Part shown: in pieces, positions 51,074-58,583 of the stretch
Numbering within the stretch: position 1 is the stretch's first letter
Layout: every line of letters starts with the position of its first letter
Assembly (NCBI RefSeq): GCF_016586165.1
Contig: NZ_BCPR01000023.1
Coordinates: 1 to 64,000 of the forward strand
Reading direction: 5' to 3'
Length of the DNA stretch: 64,000 nucleotides
From: Dyella sp. EPa41
GTDB taxonomy: Bacteria > Pseudomonadota > Gammaproteobacteria > Xanthomonadales > Rhodanobacteraceae
Made by a program: the position numbers and the translations under genes
Notes under the pieces: model-generated
Told to the model about the DNA's origin: nothing
Database searches by the model: none
Seen by the model: only the letters and a program-made list of their open reading frames with translations

Positions 51074-51985
51074 ATGATCGACAATCTCCCGGGCCTGCGG
51101 ACCTTCGCGCGAGTGGTGGCGACTGGCAGCTTGTCGGCCGCCGCGCGCGACATGGACCTGTCGTTGACGGTGGTCAGCAAGCGCCTGGCGCAGCTGGAGA
51201 AGGAACTGGGCGTGCGGTTGCTCCAGCGCACCACGCGGCGGCAGGCGCTGACGGAGGAAGGCGAGGCCTTTCACGCCGAAGTGCTGCGGATCATGGCGGC
51301 GGTCGAGCAGGCCGAAAGCGTCGTATCCGGTCGCGCGCAGGCGATCAGCGGCACGGTACGCATCACCGCTCCCGGCGAGCTCGGCCGCCAGTGGATTGCA
51401 CCCGCGCTCGCCGCCTTCCAGCGCCTGCATCCGCAAGTGAGCGTGCAACTGATGGTGACCGACGCCGTGGTGGACCTGCTCGACGCCGGCGTGGATGTCG
51501 CCATCCGCTACGGCAGCCTGGAGGATTCATCGCTGATCGCACGCCCGCTGGCCCCCAACTTTCGCGTGCTCTGCGCGTCGGCGGCCTACCTCAAGCAATT
51601 CGGCATGCCGCGACACCCCGCGGAACTGGTGCATCACCAATGCATTCTCATCGGCGAGCAACGTCGCGCCATATGGCGCTTCGACGGCGAGGAAAGACTT
51701 TCCGTGCAGGTCATGGCGGCCTTCACCACCAACGATGGCGGCGCGGCGCACACGCTGGCGCTGGAGGGCGCGGGCATCGCGCGCAAATCGATCTGGGACG
51801 TGGGCGATGATCTCGCGCAGGGGCGCCTGGTGCGGGTGCTGCCTGATTTCGCGATCTCCGCCGCGCCCCTCAATGCGCTCTATCCCAGCCAGCGCCATCT
51901 CGCGCCGCGCGTTCGTGCGCTGGTGGATTTCCTGAGCGAGCGCCTGGGCAAGGCATGGCGCTGGGGAACGTCGGCATCCGGCTGA
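51074..51985 (+). CDS. LysR family transcriptional regulator
   Basis: A 303-residue regulator with the N-terminal winged helix (LRTFARVVATGSLSAAARDM, LTVVSKRLAQLEKELGVRLL, QRTTRRQALTEEG) and a CrgA-type effector domain (GTVRITAPGELGRQWIAPAL; LVHHQCILIG). It is divergent from the NTF2-deacetylase-SDR-VOC operon, so it is the likely regulator of that operon. The gap between them has a pyrimidine-rich run on the plus strand near 51045-51061. Confidence 0.92.
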   Translation: MIDNLPGLRTFARVVATGSLSAAARDMDLSLTVVSKRLAQLEKELGVRLLQRTTRRQALTEEGEAFHAEVLRIMAAVEQAESVVSGRAQAISGTVRITAPGELGRQWIAPALAAFQRLHPQVSVQLMVTDAVVDLLDAGVDVAIRYGSLEDSSLIARPLAPNFRVLCASAAYLKQFGMPRHPAELVHHQCILIGEQRRAIWRFDGEERLSVQVMAAFTTNDGGAAHTLALEGAGIARKSIWDVGDDLAQGRLVRVLPDFAISAAPLNALYPSQRHLAPRVRALVDFLSERLGKAWRWGTSASG

Positions 51986-52075
51986 ACATGCCGCCGGTGT
52001 CGATCACTCGCGCCGGCTTTCACGCGGCACAAAGAAGAGGCGCCATGCGCCCCACTGTTGCCGTATACAACGTGG

Positions 52076-52102
52076 GGGGACTTGCCGAAAGTCCCCTTCC
52101 TT
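52076..52102 (+). terminator. Terminator after the LysR gene
   Basis: GGGGACTT (52076-52083) pairs perfectly with AAGTCCCC (52089-52096) around a 5-base loop and is followed by TTCCTT. It lies 90 bases after the LysR stop and 50 bases before the Arr-type gene. Confidence 0.65.
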
Positions 52103-52151
52103 GGCCCCGCATCGCCGGCCTGTCGACAATGACAGGTAGCGGAGTGACACC

Positions 52152-52553
52152 ATGGCTGATGCGCCCATCTACTATCACGGCACCAAGGTCGACCTGCAGT
52201 CAGGTGACCTGATCGCACCGGGGTACGCCTCCAATGACGGCAAGCGGGAACGGGCAGCCTTTGTCTACCTCAGTGCCACGCTGGATGCGGCCACCTGGGG
52301 CGCGGAACTCGCGGTCGGCGAAGGGCGCGGCCGGATCTACATCGTGGAGCCCACCGGCCCCATCGAGGACGACCCCAATCTCACCGACAAGAAGTTTCCC
52401 GGCAACCCGACCCTGTTCTATCGATCGCGCCATCCGTTCCGGGTAGTCGGTGAAGTGTCGCCGTGGACCGGCCATTCGCCCGAGCGGCTGAAGGACATGC
52501 TCGACCGCGTTGAAGAGCTCAGGCGCCAGGGTGTCGAGGCCATCAACGACTGA
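52152..52553 (+). CDS. arr: Rifamycin ADP-ribosyltransferase, Arr family
   Basis: A 133-residue enzyme that transfers ADP-ribose from NAD+ to rifamycins and inactivates them. It is close to Arr along its length: YYHGTKVDLQSGDLIAPGY, FVYLSATLDAATWGAELA, GRIYIVEPTGPIEDDPNL, NPTLFYRSRHPFRVVGEV. The residues corresponding to His19, Tyr49 and Asp84 of the mycobacterial enzyme are His9, Tyr39 and Asp74. No mobile element flanks it, so it seems an intrinsic chromosomal gene whose normal target may not be an antibiotic. ATG 52152 follows GGAGTGACACC. Confidence 0.95.
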   Translation: MADAPIYYHGTKVDLQSGDLIAPGYASNDGKRERAAFVYLSATLDAATWGAELAVGEGRGRIYIVEPTGPIEDDPNLTDKKFPGNPTLFYRSRHPFRVVGEVSPWTGHSPERLKDMLDRVEELRRQGVEAIND

Positions 52554-52618
52554 GCCAGGTTTGGACGTCCCTTCCGCATTCCACCAGCGAGGCACGCTCC
52601 TGCACGCGCCTGCTTCGC

Positions 52619-53086
52619 CTAGTTGGTTCGCTCTACAAACGCCGCCAGATTGGCAAGGCTCGATTGCATGCCGATCTCGTGATCACCCTGGCTGATACCG
52701 ACAGGCACGTGCCCGGCGATCGTTGTCACGCGCGTGCCTGTGGATGTGGCTTGCAGCTCCCACGTCATGGTCATGCGGCCTGCGAAGGCCGCATCGGTCG
52801 AGTCGAACTCCACCACCATCGCGATGCGCCGGTCAGGCACGAATTCGGTAAACCAGCCATGGACCACGTCGCTGTGCTCCGTGGACTTGCCCTGGGCGGC
52901 GTCGAACGTGAGCGTCAACCGGAAGCGACCGCCCGCATGAGGCTCGAACGCATCGAAAACGCCTTTGGCGCCGGCAGGCGGGAGCCAGCTCGACATGGCT
53001 TCCCGCGTGAGGAAGGCGCGATAGACCGCCGCGGGAGTTGCGTGGATGTCACGGAAAGCCTTGTGCGTGCGCTCGCTGGTGGCCAT
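52619..53086 (-). CDS. SRPBCC/AHSA1-type protein
   Basis: A 155-residue START-like protein of the AHSA1 group: TERTHKAF-like start (RTHKAFRDIHATPAAVYRAF), EAMSSWLPPAGAKG, FEPHAGGRFRLTL, HGWFTEFVPDRRIAMVVEF and TWELQATSTGTRVTTI. These proteins form a hydrophobic pocket and often have no known ligand. It converges on arr with a 65-base gap. The short distance of about 80 bases to the GAF gene upstream on the same strand allows co-transcription. Confidence 0.87.
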   Translation of the reverse strand: MATSERTHKAFRDIHATPAAVYRAFLTREAMSSWLPPAGAKGVFDAFEPHAGGRFRLTLTFDAAQGKSTEHSDVVHGWFTEFVPDRRIAMVVEFDSTDAAFAGRMTMTWELQATSTGTRVTTIAGHVPVGISQGDHEIGMQSSLANLAAFVERTN

Positions 53087-53167
53087 CGTCGCTCTCGTTC
53101 CAGCCCGGCTTCCGCCGGCAGAAGCGTGATGTTACGCCTGTTGGCCCCGTGCCTTGTCCAGCGCGGG

Positions 53168-54004
53168 CTACTCCGGCATGGCGGCGTCGATCACTTCGCC
53201 CAGCGCGCTGGCGAAGTGCTCGAAGGCCTGGATGGTGGACTGGTCGATCGACCGCGGCTCGGGATCCACCGCGCACAAGGTGCCGAAGAAGCGCCCGTTC
53301 GCGCGATAGATCGGCACCGAGATGTAGCTCTCGAAGCCATACAGCGCAGGCGTCGGATGCCTGGAGTACAAGGGGTGCGTGCTGGCGTGATCGAACGTCA
53401 CGGTATGGCCGTGTTCGCGGATCTCATTGCAGATGGTGGTTTCCAGGACGAGGTCCTGGCCGACGCGCAAGCCGAAGTTGATCGTGTCGTAGACGGCGCA
53501 GGCGATCCAGCGCGTTTCGGATACGCGCGCAACGGTGGCGAAGCGCATGCCCGTCTCGCGCGAGACGGCTTCGAGAATCGATGCCACCATCGGCAGCTTC
53601 GCCACCAGCTCCACGTCGCGCACGGCGGCCGCATTTTCCGCATGGCCGGACGTCGACACGTCCTTCCGGCTGATCCTTTCCAGAACGCGCCGCTGCAGGC
53701 TGATGCGTGATACGCGATGCACGAAGTCGCGCAGATGCCCGGTAAGGCTGCGGAGTTGCCGCGCGGGCCCGGTGACCACCAGGCCGCGCGCGTCGATGCG
53801 CACGTCGGCCAGTTCGTGTTGCGACTTGAAATCGCAGACCTCCGACGCGAAGGCCTCGATCCAGTAGTGGTCGGGCCGGCCACTGAAGAAGGCAACCATG
53901 ACAGGTTTCCCGCCCTCATGGCCGGCCACGGAAGGCGAAGGCATGTCGAAGCCCACCACCGCGGGTGGCCAGACATACTCGGACGTCGGCTTGGACGTGG
54001 CCAT
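53168..54004 (-). CDS. GAF domain sensor protein
   Basis: A 278-residue cytosolic protein. Residues about 1-115 have no recognised family. Residues about 125-275 form a GAF domain (LPMVASILEAVSRETGMRFA, INFGLRVGQDLVLETTICNE, YGFESYISVPIYRANGRFFG, LCAVDPEPRSID). There is no kinase, cyclase or output domain, so it is a stand-alone sensor, perhaps passing a signal to a partner. GAF domains of the phytochrome-related type bind small molecules; no chromophore cysteine is evident. Confidence 0.85.
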   Translation of the reverse strand: MATSKPTSEYVWPPAVVGFDMPSPSVAGHEGGKPVMVAFFSGRPDHYWIEAFASEVCDFKSQHELADVRIDARGLVVTGPARQLRSLTGHLRDFVHRVSRISLQRRVLERISRKDVSTSGHAENAAAVRDVELVAKLPMVASILEAVSRETGMRFATVARVSETRWIACAVYDTINFGLRVGQDLVLETTICNEIREHGHTVTFDHASTHPLYSRHPTPALYGFESYISVPIYRANGRFFGTLCAVDPEPRSIDQSTIQAFEHFASALGEVIDAAMPE

Positions 54005-54143
54005 GGCACGCTCCCCCTTGCAACCTGACGACGCCAGTATGCGGGAAGACGAAGGCGTGCCGCGCGCGCCGGCCGATAGGAATTTTTGTAGTGGCGAACG
54101 GAATCATCGCACCGACGGTCATGGCAACGAACGGAAGCACGGC

Positions 54144-54518
54144 TCACCGCCGCGTGGCAGGCACGACCAGATGCAGTCCTTCGCCGAGCGCATAGGCGCC
54201 GACATCCCCAGCGGATGCCACCTTGCCTTCATCGACGCGCACGCCGGCATCGCCGGTCGCGACGCGCAGGTCGGCGTTGAGGCGCGCCACCAGTTCGGCC
54301 CGGGTGCGAGCGGCACGATAGGCGCCGAGGCGTTCCTCGATGCCGAACACACGATCGACCATGGCCAGCCTGTCCTGGTTCGCATAGTGATCATGCAGGC
54401 AGGCCCGCACCTGGCGTGCGATGGCATCCGGCGCCGCGTGTTCCTGCCCGGCGCCGGATGCCAGCGGGCCAGCGCCCAGCACGGCGATCGCCATGACCAG
54501 GGGCTGGCCCAGCCTCAT
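54144..54518 (-). CDS. Orphan N-terminal domain of an S41-type peptidase, exported
   Basis: A 124-residue protein with a signal peptide (VMAIAVLGAGPLASGAG). The mature part (IARQVRACLHDHYANQDRLA, ARTRAELVARLNADLRVATG, DAGVRV) resembles the helical N-terminal domain that precedes the catalytic core in S41/IRBP-like peptidases. The rest of such a protein is missing and no continuation is found in other frames downstream, so this is either a truncated gene or a stand-alone domain. Its ATG overlaps the stop of the Cys-rich small gene (ATGA), so the two are coupled. Confidence 0.65.
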   Translation of the reverse strand: MRLGQPLVMAIAVLGAGPLASGAGQEHAAPDAIARQVRACLHDHYANQDRLAMVDRVFGIEERLGAYRAARTRAELVARLNADLRVATGDAGVRVDEGKVASAGDVGAYALGEGLHLVVPATRR

Positions 54519-54658
54519 GCGCTGGCCTTGGCGCTGGCCTCGCGCAACTTCTGCGCACACTCCTCGCAACATACTTCGACCACGCGATGGCCGATGGTCA
54601 CCTTGATGGCGTTTTCATCCAGCGGGTAATCGCACGCGGCACAGGTCTTCTCGCTCAT
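54515..54658 (-). CDS. Tiny Cys-rich metal-binding protein, 47 residues
   Basis: A 47-residue protein too short for most gene finders: MSEKTCAACDYPLDENAIKV, then TIGHRVVEVCCEECAQKLRE and a short Ala-rich end. CAAC and CCEEC form a probable four-cysteine metal site of the TRASH/zinc-ribbon kind seen in small metallochaperone-like proteins. The start ATG (54658) follows AGGAGA, an excellent ribosome site. Its stop overlaps the start of the exported S41-like domain gene. Zinc or copper binding is inferred. Confidence 0.8.
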   Translation of the reverse strand: MSEKTCAACDYPLDENAIKVTIGHRVVEVCCEECAQKLREASAKASA

Positions 54659-54741
54659 GTCACTCTCCTGAAATCGCCCTACGGCGGGCACGCTCAGGAG
54701 ACCATTCCGGGCCGCTGAATGCTGTCGGATTCTTTAGCCGT

Positions 54742-55569
54742 TCACACCTTGGCCGACCGCCGGAACTCGGTCGGCGAGCGGCCGTAGGCCTGGCGGAACG
54801 CGTTGGCGAAATGACTGTGGCTGGAGAAGCCGAGCTCCACCGCCAGCGCCGAGAGGTCGTCGTACTCGCCGATGAGATCGAGCGAGCGCGCCAGCCGCAG
54901 CTGCAATTGGTAGCGATACAACGGCACACCTTCGACCTGTCGGAATACCTGGGTGAGATAGACCGGCGAACTGCCGATGTCCTTGCCGATCTCGGCCAGC
55001 GTCCAGCGTCGCGAGAGATCGCTGGCGAGCAGCACCTTCACGCGATCGGCCAGCCGGCGCCGCGCGTGGGTCGAGGCCGGCTCGCGCGAGGTGCGCGGAC
55101 CGAGGCTGCGGCACACCAGCGTGAGCAGCAGCGCCTCCGCTTCCAGCGCCTCGATGCTGCCGTTCTCCAGGCCATGGCGCAGCAGCGCCACCAGCGCCTG
55201 TGCACGCGCGTCGATGCGCAACGATTGCGCGCGGAATGCGACATCGCCACCCGGCTGCAGGAGCCCTTTCGGCGCCAGCTCGGCCAACAGTGTTTCGCCC
55301 AGGTCGAGCGACAGGCAGGCATCGCCGCCATCCAGCGGATGGCTGACCTGATAACCCTCACGCGCGTTGAAGAACAGCACGTGATTGGCATCGGCCACGG
55401 CCTGGTCGCTGCCAAGATGCCTCAGATAGACGCCGCGATAGGGAAACACCAGCTGCGTCGACGACGCGCATTCCTCCGCGCTGCGATGACGGCAGCTGCC
55501 CGAGCAATGCACGCTGCGCAAGGTCAGCGATTCCGTCGACAACAACCCATGGGAAGTCAGGCTGGACAT
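54742..55569 (-). CDS. AraC family transcriptional regulator
   Basis: A 275-residue regulator. The N-terminal part (HCSGSCRHRSAEECASSTQL, VYLRHLGSDQAVADANHVLF) is a cupin-like sensing region with several cysteines and histidines near residues 20-35. The C-terminal AraC DNA-binding domain (about 175-275) has two helix-turn-helix units (SRRWTLAEIGKDIGSSPVYL and LSALAVELGFSSHSHFANAF). It is divergent from the PEP-mutase-family gene 167 bases away and may regulate it. The inducer is unknown. Confidence 0.9.
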   Translation of the reverse strand: MSSLTSHGLLSTESLTLRSVHCSGSCRHRSAEECASSTQLVFPYRGVYLRHLGSDQAVADANHVLFFNAREGYQVSHPLDGGDACLSLDLGETLLAELAPKGLLQPGGDVAFRAQSLRIDARAQALVALLRHGLENGSIEALEAEALLLTLVCRSLGPRTSREPASTHARRRLADRVKVLLASDLSRRWTLAEIGKDIGSSPVYLTQVFRQVEGVPLYRYQLQLRLARSLDLIGEYDDLSALAVELGFSSHSHFANAFRQAYGRSPTEFRRSAKV

Positions 55570-55736
55570 GGCATGCGCGGGTGGTTCGCCTGGGACAGCC
55601 AGAAGCTTAGCAAGCCCTGGCCCCGTCGGCCCATGCCGGATCGCGATGGCTAAAGATTCTGACAGCGCGCGGATGCCCCTGGATGGTCTGCTTGCCTGGC
55701 CACGAACCGTCGGCGCAAACCTTGCAGGCCACTATC

Positions 55737-56621
55737 ATGAACCGGGAACAGCGCCTGCGGGCAGAACGCTTCCACCAACTGCATGCCGGGCCGCGACCGC
55801 TCATGCTGCCCAATGCCTGGGATGCCGCCAGTGCGCGCGTCATCGAGAACGCGGGGGCGCAGGCCATCGCAACCACCAGTGCCGGCATGGCGTGGGCACT
55901 GGGCCGACCCGACGGCGAGCGCATGGCCGTGCGGGATCTGCTTGCCACGTGCGAGCGGATCTGCCGGAGCGTGACGATGCCTGTCAGCGTCGACATCGAG
56001 CGTGGCTACGGCCGCGATGCGAAAGACACCGGCGAGCTCGTCGGCGCGCTCCTGCAGCTGGGCGCGGTGGGCATCAACATCGAGGATGGCACGCTTCCGG
56101 GCACGCGAACGCTGTCGCCTCCCTGCGGATTGATGGAGCGCATCGCCTGCGCACGTGGCGTCGCGCAGCATCACGACGTGCCGTTGTTCGTCAATGCACG
56201 CATCGATACGTATGTTGTCGACATGCCGGCGGATGAGCGGCCTGGTGAAACGCGACGGCGCGCCTTCGCCTATGTGGATGCCGGTGCCGACGGCATCTTC
56301 GTGCCGGGCTTGAGCGATCCACTCGAGATCGCCCGGCTGGCCCGCGAGCTGCCGGTGCCGCTGAACATCTACGTCGGCTACCCGGGCGCGCCGACGGCGG
56401 CACGACTTGGCGAACTTGGCGTACGACGCATCAGCCTCGGCTGCGGGCCCATGCAGTCGGTGCTGGCGCACCTGGCACGCATCGCCACCGAAGCGCTCGC
56501 GGAAGGCCGCTATGACGCCATGGGCGAAGCCATGCTGAGCGTGTCCGAAGCGAATGGACTGTTCGAGCCTGTCGACGCGGTCGAAGCTTCACCAGCCAGG
56601 ATCGTGGGCGGCGCGCGATGA
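55737..56621 (+). CDS. Isocitrate lyase/PEP mutase family protein
   Basis: A 294-residue TIM-barrel enzyme of the isocitrate lyase/phosphoenolpyruvate mutase superfamily: LMLPNAWDAASARVIENAGA, TTSAGMAWALG, PVSVDIERGYG (metal-binding Asp), GINIEDGT (Glu-Asp-Gly) and NARIDTY. Members act as PEP mutase, methylisocitrate lyase, oxaloacetate hydrolase or carboxyvinyl-type enzymes. The lyase KKCGH motif is absent, so a C-C lyase of the isocitrate type is less likely. ATG 55737 has a weak ribosome site. Probably controlled by the divergent AraC regulator. Confidence 0.88.
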   Translation: MNREQRLRAERFHQLHAGPRPLMLPNAWDAASARVIENAGAQAIATTSAGMAWALGRPDGERMAVRDLLATCERICRSVTMPVSVDIERGYGRDAKDTGELVGALLQLGAVGINIEDGTLPGTRTLSPPCGLMERIACARGVAQHHDVPLFVNARIDTYVVDMPADERPGETRRRAFAYVDAGADGIFVPGLSDPLEIARLARELPVPLNIYVGYPGAPTAARLGELGVRRISLGCGPMQSVLAHLARIATEALAEGRYDAMGEAMLSVSEANGLFEPVDAVEASPARIVGGAR

Positions 56622-56690
56622 CATCGCGATCATCGGCACGTCCGGCAGCCTAAGCCATGGGAGGACGCCACCACGACGTCCCCAGCACGC

Positions 56691-57800
56691 TCACATCCGT
56701 CGTGGCATGGAAGCGTGCGCACTCACGCCGGCATCCCAGGCCGCACGCTCTTCCTTCGACAGCACCAGGTCGACGGCGCGACCGCTGGCCGCCGATTCGA
56801 TGGCCGCCTCGAGCACGGCCATCACCGTCACCGCCTGCAACGGCGTGACCGGATTGCCGCCATAACCGGTTATCGCATCGCGCAAGGCCGCGTAGTAACG
56901 GCGCTGGTCGCCGGCAGGCACCGGCAACCGCCTAGCCTCACCTTGGGCGTCATAGAGCAGCAGTTCGTCCGGATCGTCGCCCCATGACTCGCTGCCCGGC
57001 TGCATTCCCGCCAACAGCTGGGCCTCCTGGCGATCGGCATGCATCTTCACCAGGCTTGCGCGCGTGCCATGCAACGTGAAGCGGGGGCTGCCGCCCGCCA
57101 CCAGCATGCTGGCGTGCAGGATGACGCGACGCGCGCCGTACTCGAGTACGACGTGCGCCCAATCCGCCACCTCGCCGCCATCGCGCAGCACGGCAAGGCT
57201 TGCCATCACGCGTTCGGGCACGCCAAACAGCAGGAGCGCCTGGTCGACCAGATGCGGGCCAAGGTCGTACCAGATGCCGCTGCCCGGACCCTGCTGCTCG
57301 CGCCATCGTGCGCGAACCTCGGGACGATAGCGATCGATATGCGATTCGAAATGCCTTACCTCGCCGAGCAAGCCGTCGGCCATGGCCTGGCACACGCCGA
57401 GGAAATCGCTGTCCCAGCGGCGATTCTGGAACACCGAGAGCACGCGATCCTGCTCCGCGGCCAACGCGGCAAGCTCGCGAGCCTGCGAGACGTCGATGGC
57501 GAAAGGCTTGTCCACCACCACATGCTTGCCCGCCTGCAAGGCCGCGCGAGCCAACGGCGCGTGCGTGTCGTTGGGCGAAGCAATCACCACCAGATCGATG
57601 CCCGGATGGGTCATGACGTCATGCGGCGTAGCCACCACTTCGACACCGGACATGTCCGCAGCCACCTTGCCCGCGTCGCGCGATACGACCACGGCGAGTT
57701 CGAGCCCGGGCACGCTGCGGATCAAAGGGGCGTGGAAGGTCTTGCCGGCGTAGCCATAGCCGATCAATGCCACGCGTACGGGAGATGGCGTTTCGTTCAT
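56691..57800 (-). CDS. Gfo/Idh/MocA family oxidoreductase
   Basis: A 369-residue NAD(P)-dependent oxidoreductase. The N-terminal Rossmann fold starts RVALIGYGYAGKTFHAPLIR; VIASPNDTHAPLARAALQAG and VVDKPFAI carry the catalytic lysine (the EKP-like DKP motif). The C-terminal part is an alpha/beta substrate domain (HFESHIDRYRPEVRARWREQ, GIWYDLGPHLVDQAL). The substrate is likely a sugar or inositol derivative. The ATG at 57800 gives the family N-terminus; the frame is open further upstream. It converges on the PEP-mutase-family gene. Confidence 0.92.
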   Translation of the reverse strand: MNETPSPVRVALIGYGYAGKTFHAPLIRSVPGLELAVVVSRDAGKVAADMSGVEVVATPHDVMTHPGIDLVVIASPNDTHAPLARAALQAGKHVVVDKPFAIDVSQARELAALAAEQDRVLSVFQNRRWDSDFLGVCQAMADGLLGEVRHFESHIDRYRPEVRARWREQQGPGSGIWYDLGPHLVDQALLLFGVPERVMASLAVLRDGGEVADWAHVVLEYGARRVILHASMLVAGGSPRFTLHGTRASLVKMHADRQEAQLLAGMQPGSESWGDDPDELLLYDAQGEARRLPVPAGDQRRYYAALRDAITGYGGNPVTPLQAVTVMAVLEAAIESAASGRAVDLVLSKEERAAWDAGVSAHASMPRRM

Positions 57801-57928
57801 GGTCTGCGGGGGTGTCGGGGATGACTCATGGTAAGCCATCATGGCGGGCGTTTCCCTCCCGTCATTTCGCATGGCGCTAACGCATCGGCGCGCAACATGC
57901 GGCGTCAGTTCAGCCTTGGGGCGCCGCC

Positions 57929-58348
57929 ATGCGAAGCCGCACGTTCGTGTTTGCCACGCTTGTGATGGGGATGATGGTGATGGCGAGTGGTGCTGCTTCG
58001 CAGGACGCGGCATCGACCGCATCGCAGCCCAAGCGCACCATACTCGACAAGCACGACCAGAGCGGCGTGCCGGGCAAGGAGATCGTGATCGGCACGGCCG
58101 AGTTGCCCGCGGGCGCGGTGATCGGCTGGCATGTCCACGATGGCGACGAATCAGGTTACGTGCTGCGCGGCAACCTGGTACTCAAGACGCGCGGCAAGCC
58201 GGACCAGGAACTCAAGGCAGGCGATCATTTCTTCAACGCGCGTGGCGCCGTGCACAGCCTGGCCGCCGCCCCGGGCAGCGAAGGCGGGGCGGCACTGTCG
58301 ACGTGGATCGTGGACAAGGGCAAGCCGCTCGCCGAACCCGTGAAGTGA
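57929..58348 (+). CDS. Exported cupin-domain protein
   Basis: A 139-residue exported single-domain cupin. A signal peptide (MMVMASGAASQ) precedes the barrel. IGWHVHDGDESGYVLRGN carries the first cupin motif (His-x-His-x4-Glu) and GDHFFNARGAVHS the second. It probably binds a metal ion and a small substrate in the periplasm; no specific activity can be named. It is divergent from the Gfo/Idh/MocA gene 128 bases away. Confidence 0.87.
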   Translation: MRSRTFVFATLVMGMMVMASGAASQDAASTASQPKRTILDKHDQSGVPGKEIVIGTAELPAGAVIGWHVHDGDESGYVLRGNLVLKTRGKPDQELKAGDHFFNARGAVHSLAAAPGSEGGAALSTWIVDKGKPLAEPVK

Positions 58349-58361
58349 AGGCTACGCCTCC

Positions 58362-58387
58362 CTGCAGGAGCGCACCCGGTGCACGAT
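58362..58387. repeat. Dispersed GGAGCGCACCC repeat, single copy
   Basis: GCAGGAGCGCACCCGGTGCA is a copy of the element seen at 365-389 and 32956-33108. It lies just after the cupin gene and before the TonB-dependent receptor promoter. Confidence 0.65.
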
Positions 58388-58475
58388 GGCGGCCTGGCCA
58401 CGATCGCAAGGTTTTGCCCGATGCTGCGTACCGGTGCCCACCAGTCGCGCACCTGCACGTGGAAATCCGGCGTCT

Positions 58476-58491
58476 CTAAGACGACGCTAAG
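58476..58491. promoter_or_regulatory. CTAAG direct repeat upstream of TonB receptor gene
   Basis: CTAAG occurs at 58476-58480 and again at 58487-58491, a period of exactly 11 bases. OmpR/PhoB-type response regulators bind direct repeats at about this spacing, and one is encoded at 61743. The motif is short and the assignment speculative. Confidence 0.3.
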
Positions 58492-58516
58492 CCATTGGTC
58501 TGCGCGCATCACCGGC

Positions 58517-58534
58517 CTGCAACAGAACTGTCAA
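58517..58534 (+). promoter_or_regulatory. Degenerate Pho-box-like direct repeat
   Basis: CTGCAAC (58517-58523), AGAA and CTGTCAA (58528-58534) have the 7-4-7 arrangement of a Pho box. Against CTGTCAT the halves match at 4 and 6 of 7 positions. It ends 49 bases before the ATG of the receptor gene, next to an acid phosphatase gene, which makes phosphate control plausible. Confidence 0.35.
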
Positions 58535-58583
58535 ATGACCAACCCACGCTAGTGCGCTGATTCCAGCCACTACACAGGCCACC

